From: Gammaproteobacteria bacterium
GTDB taxonomy: Bacteria > Pseudomonadota > Gammaproteobacteria > DSM-19610
Length of the DNA: 64,000 nucleotides
NCBI GenBank assembly: GCA_015494295.1
Contig: WGBO01000018.1
Coordinates: 1 to 64,000 of the forward strand
Direction: 5' to 3'
The notes beneath the pieces are model-generated. The model was not told the origin of the DNA, did no database searches, and worked only from the letters and a program-made list of their open reading frames with translations. Made by a program: the position numbers and the translations under genes. Shown in pieces: positions 63,338-64,000 of the stretch; the first letter of the stretch is position 1, and each line of letters starts with the position of its first letter.

Positions 63338-64000
63338 TCAGGGCGCGCTGGCGCGGGTATTGCGTTCCAGCACACGCTCCGCGTCGCGGGCCAGATCGTC
63401 GAGGCCCATGCGCGTGTAGGCGACCACCAGCACCTGCAGGGCCTCGCGTGCGGCGGGTGTGCGCTGGTAGTTTTCGACCACATAGCGGGCGCGGTTGGCG
63501 GCGGCCACCCAGGCGCCGCGGCGCATGTAGTAGCGTGCTACGTTGATCTCGTATTGCGCAAGCTGGTTGTGCAGGTAGATCAGGCGTTTTCCGGCGTCCT
63601 CGGCATAACGGCTGTCGGGGAATTTTTTCACCAGTGTGGAAAAGTCGGCGAACGCCTCGCGCAACGCGCGGGTGTCGCGTTCCGAGGGTTCGCGCCGGGC
63701 CAGGCGGTCGACGATGCTCATGCCGCGCGTGTAGTTGGCCAGGCCCTTCAGGTAGTAGGCGTAGTCGAGGTGTTCATTGCCCGGGTTGTTGCGGATGAAG
63801 CGGTCGGCGGCGGCGATCGCCGAGTCGGGCTCGTCGAACTTGTAGTAGGCGTAGGCGATTTCGAGTTGCGCCTGCTGGGCGTACTTGCCGAACGGGTAGC
63901 GGGCCTCCAGCTTCTCGAAGGTATTGATGGCGGTCTCGAAGTCCGAGGCGGCCAGAGCATCCTTGGCGCGCTTGTAGAGCTCGTTGGCGGAGAGATTGCC
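63338..64000 (-). CDS. bamD: Outer membrane protein assembly factor BamD (partial)
   Basis: BamD is the lipoprotein of the BAM complex needed for beta-barrel insertion into the outer membrane. 220 residues are present. The gene runs off the right edge, so the signal peptide, lipobox cysteine and first residues are missing (E. coli 245 residues in all). TPR-like motifs are clear: LYKRAKDALAASDFETAI, EARYPFGKYAQQAQLEIAYA, YYLKGLANYTRG and KFPDSRYAEDAGKRL. In Pseudomonas bamD (comL) lies near pilSR, as here. Confidence 0.96.
   Translation of the reverse strand, partial: GNLSANELYKRAKDALAASDFETAINTFEKLEARYPFGKYAQQAQLEIAYAYYKFDEPDSAIAAADRFIRNNPGNEHLDYAYYLKGLANYTRGMSIVDRLARREPSERDTRALREAFADFSTLVKKFPDSRYAEDAGKRLIYLHNQLAQYEINVARYYMRRGAWVAAANRARYVVENYQRTPAAREALQVLVVAYTRMGLDDLARDAERVLERNTRASAP

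Overview
This 64 kb window is chromosomal DNA from a high-GC gammaproteobacterium. It carries almost only conserved housekeeping genes, and no rRNA, tRNA, CRISPR array, insertion sequence or prophage was seen. The gene orders are typical of Gammaproteobacteria: str/S10/spc/alpha ribosomal operons, uvrA-MFS-ssb, a complete mraZ-to-ftsZ dcw cluster, lpxC-dciA-M23 peptidase-secA-argJ-(Nudix/ThiE-like), yacG-zapD-coaE-pilD-pilC-pilB, pilSR, sucCD-nadE-glnB and bamD. A persulfide-dioxygenase-like enzyme and the general layout would fit a sulfur-oxidising lineage such as Chromatiales/Ectothiorhodospiraceae, but that placement is only an inference.

Layout. 1-14.1 kb (+): the end of tuf, then the S10, spc and alpha ribosomal protein operons with secY, rpmJ and rpoA, closed by an intrinsic terminator. 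14.2-16.7 kb: a less characterised pocket with a SAM hydroxide adenosyltransferase-like enzyme coupled to an unknown membrane protein (+), facing a TlpA-like thioredoxin and an unknown exported protein (-). 16.7-22.6 kb: uvrA (-), a YajR-type MFS transporter (+), ssb (+) and the persulfide-dioxygenase-like hydrolase (-). 22.7-40.7 kb (+): the dcw cluster, a near-continuous chain of overlapping genes for peptidoglycan precursor synthesis and septation. It starts at a strong sigma70 promoter with an array of MraZ-type boxes and ends at a hairpin built around the ftsZ stop codon. 40.8-48.7 kb: lpxC, dciA (-), a LytM peptidase, secA, argJ, a Nudix/ThiE-like fusion and a small exported protein. 48.7-59.0 kb (-): read in transcription order, a PP0621-type protein, pilS, pilR, two tandem pilA genes, pilB, pilC, pilD, coaE, zapD and yacG. 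59.1-64 kb: sucCD, nadE and glnB (+), then a convergent bamD that runs off the window (-).

How it fits together. The first half is the growth machinery: ribosome, RNA polymerase alpha, Sec translocon, cell wall and divisome. The second half carries a type IV pilus assembly set (pilin, extension ATPase, platform protein, prepilin peptidase) next to its own two-component system, with a sigma54 promoter in front of the first pilin gene.

Most notable observations: (i) two previously unlabelled small ORFs inside the dcw cluster, a 24-residue single-helix peptide between mraY and murD and a 53-residue basic peptide joined by 4-base overlaps to both murC and murB; (ii) a 10-bp-phased GTGG(G/A) array at the mraZ promoter; (iii) a sigma54 promoter plus two helically phased palindromes upstream of the pilin pair; (iv) a perfect 10-bp hairpin enclosing the ftsZ stop codon; (v) a ThiE-like domain that has lost canonical catalytic residues. 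No wholly new multi-gene system was evident.
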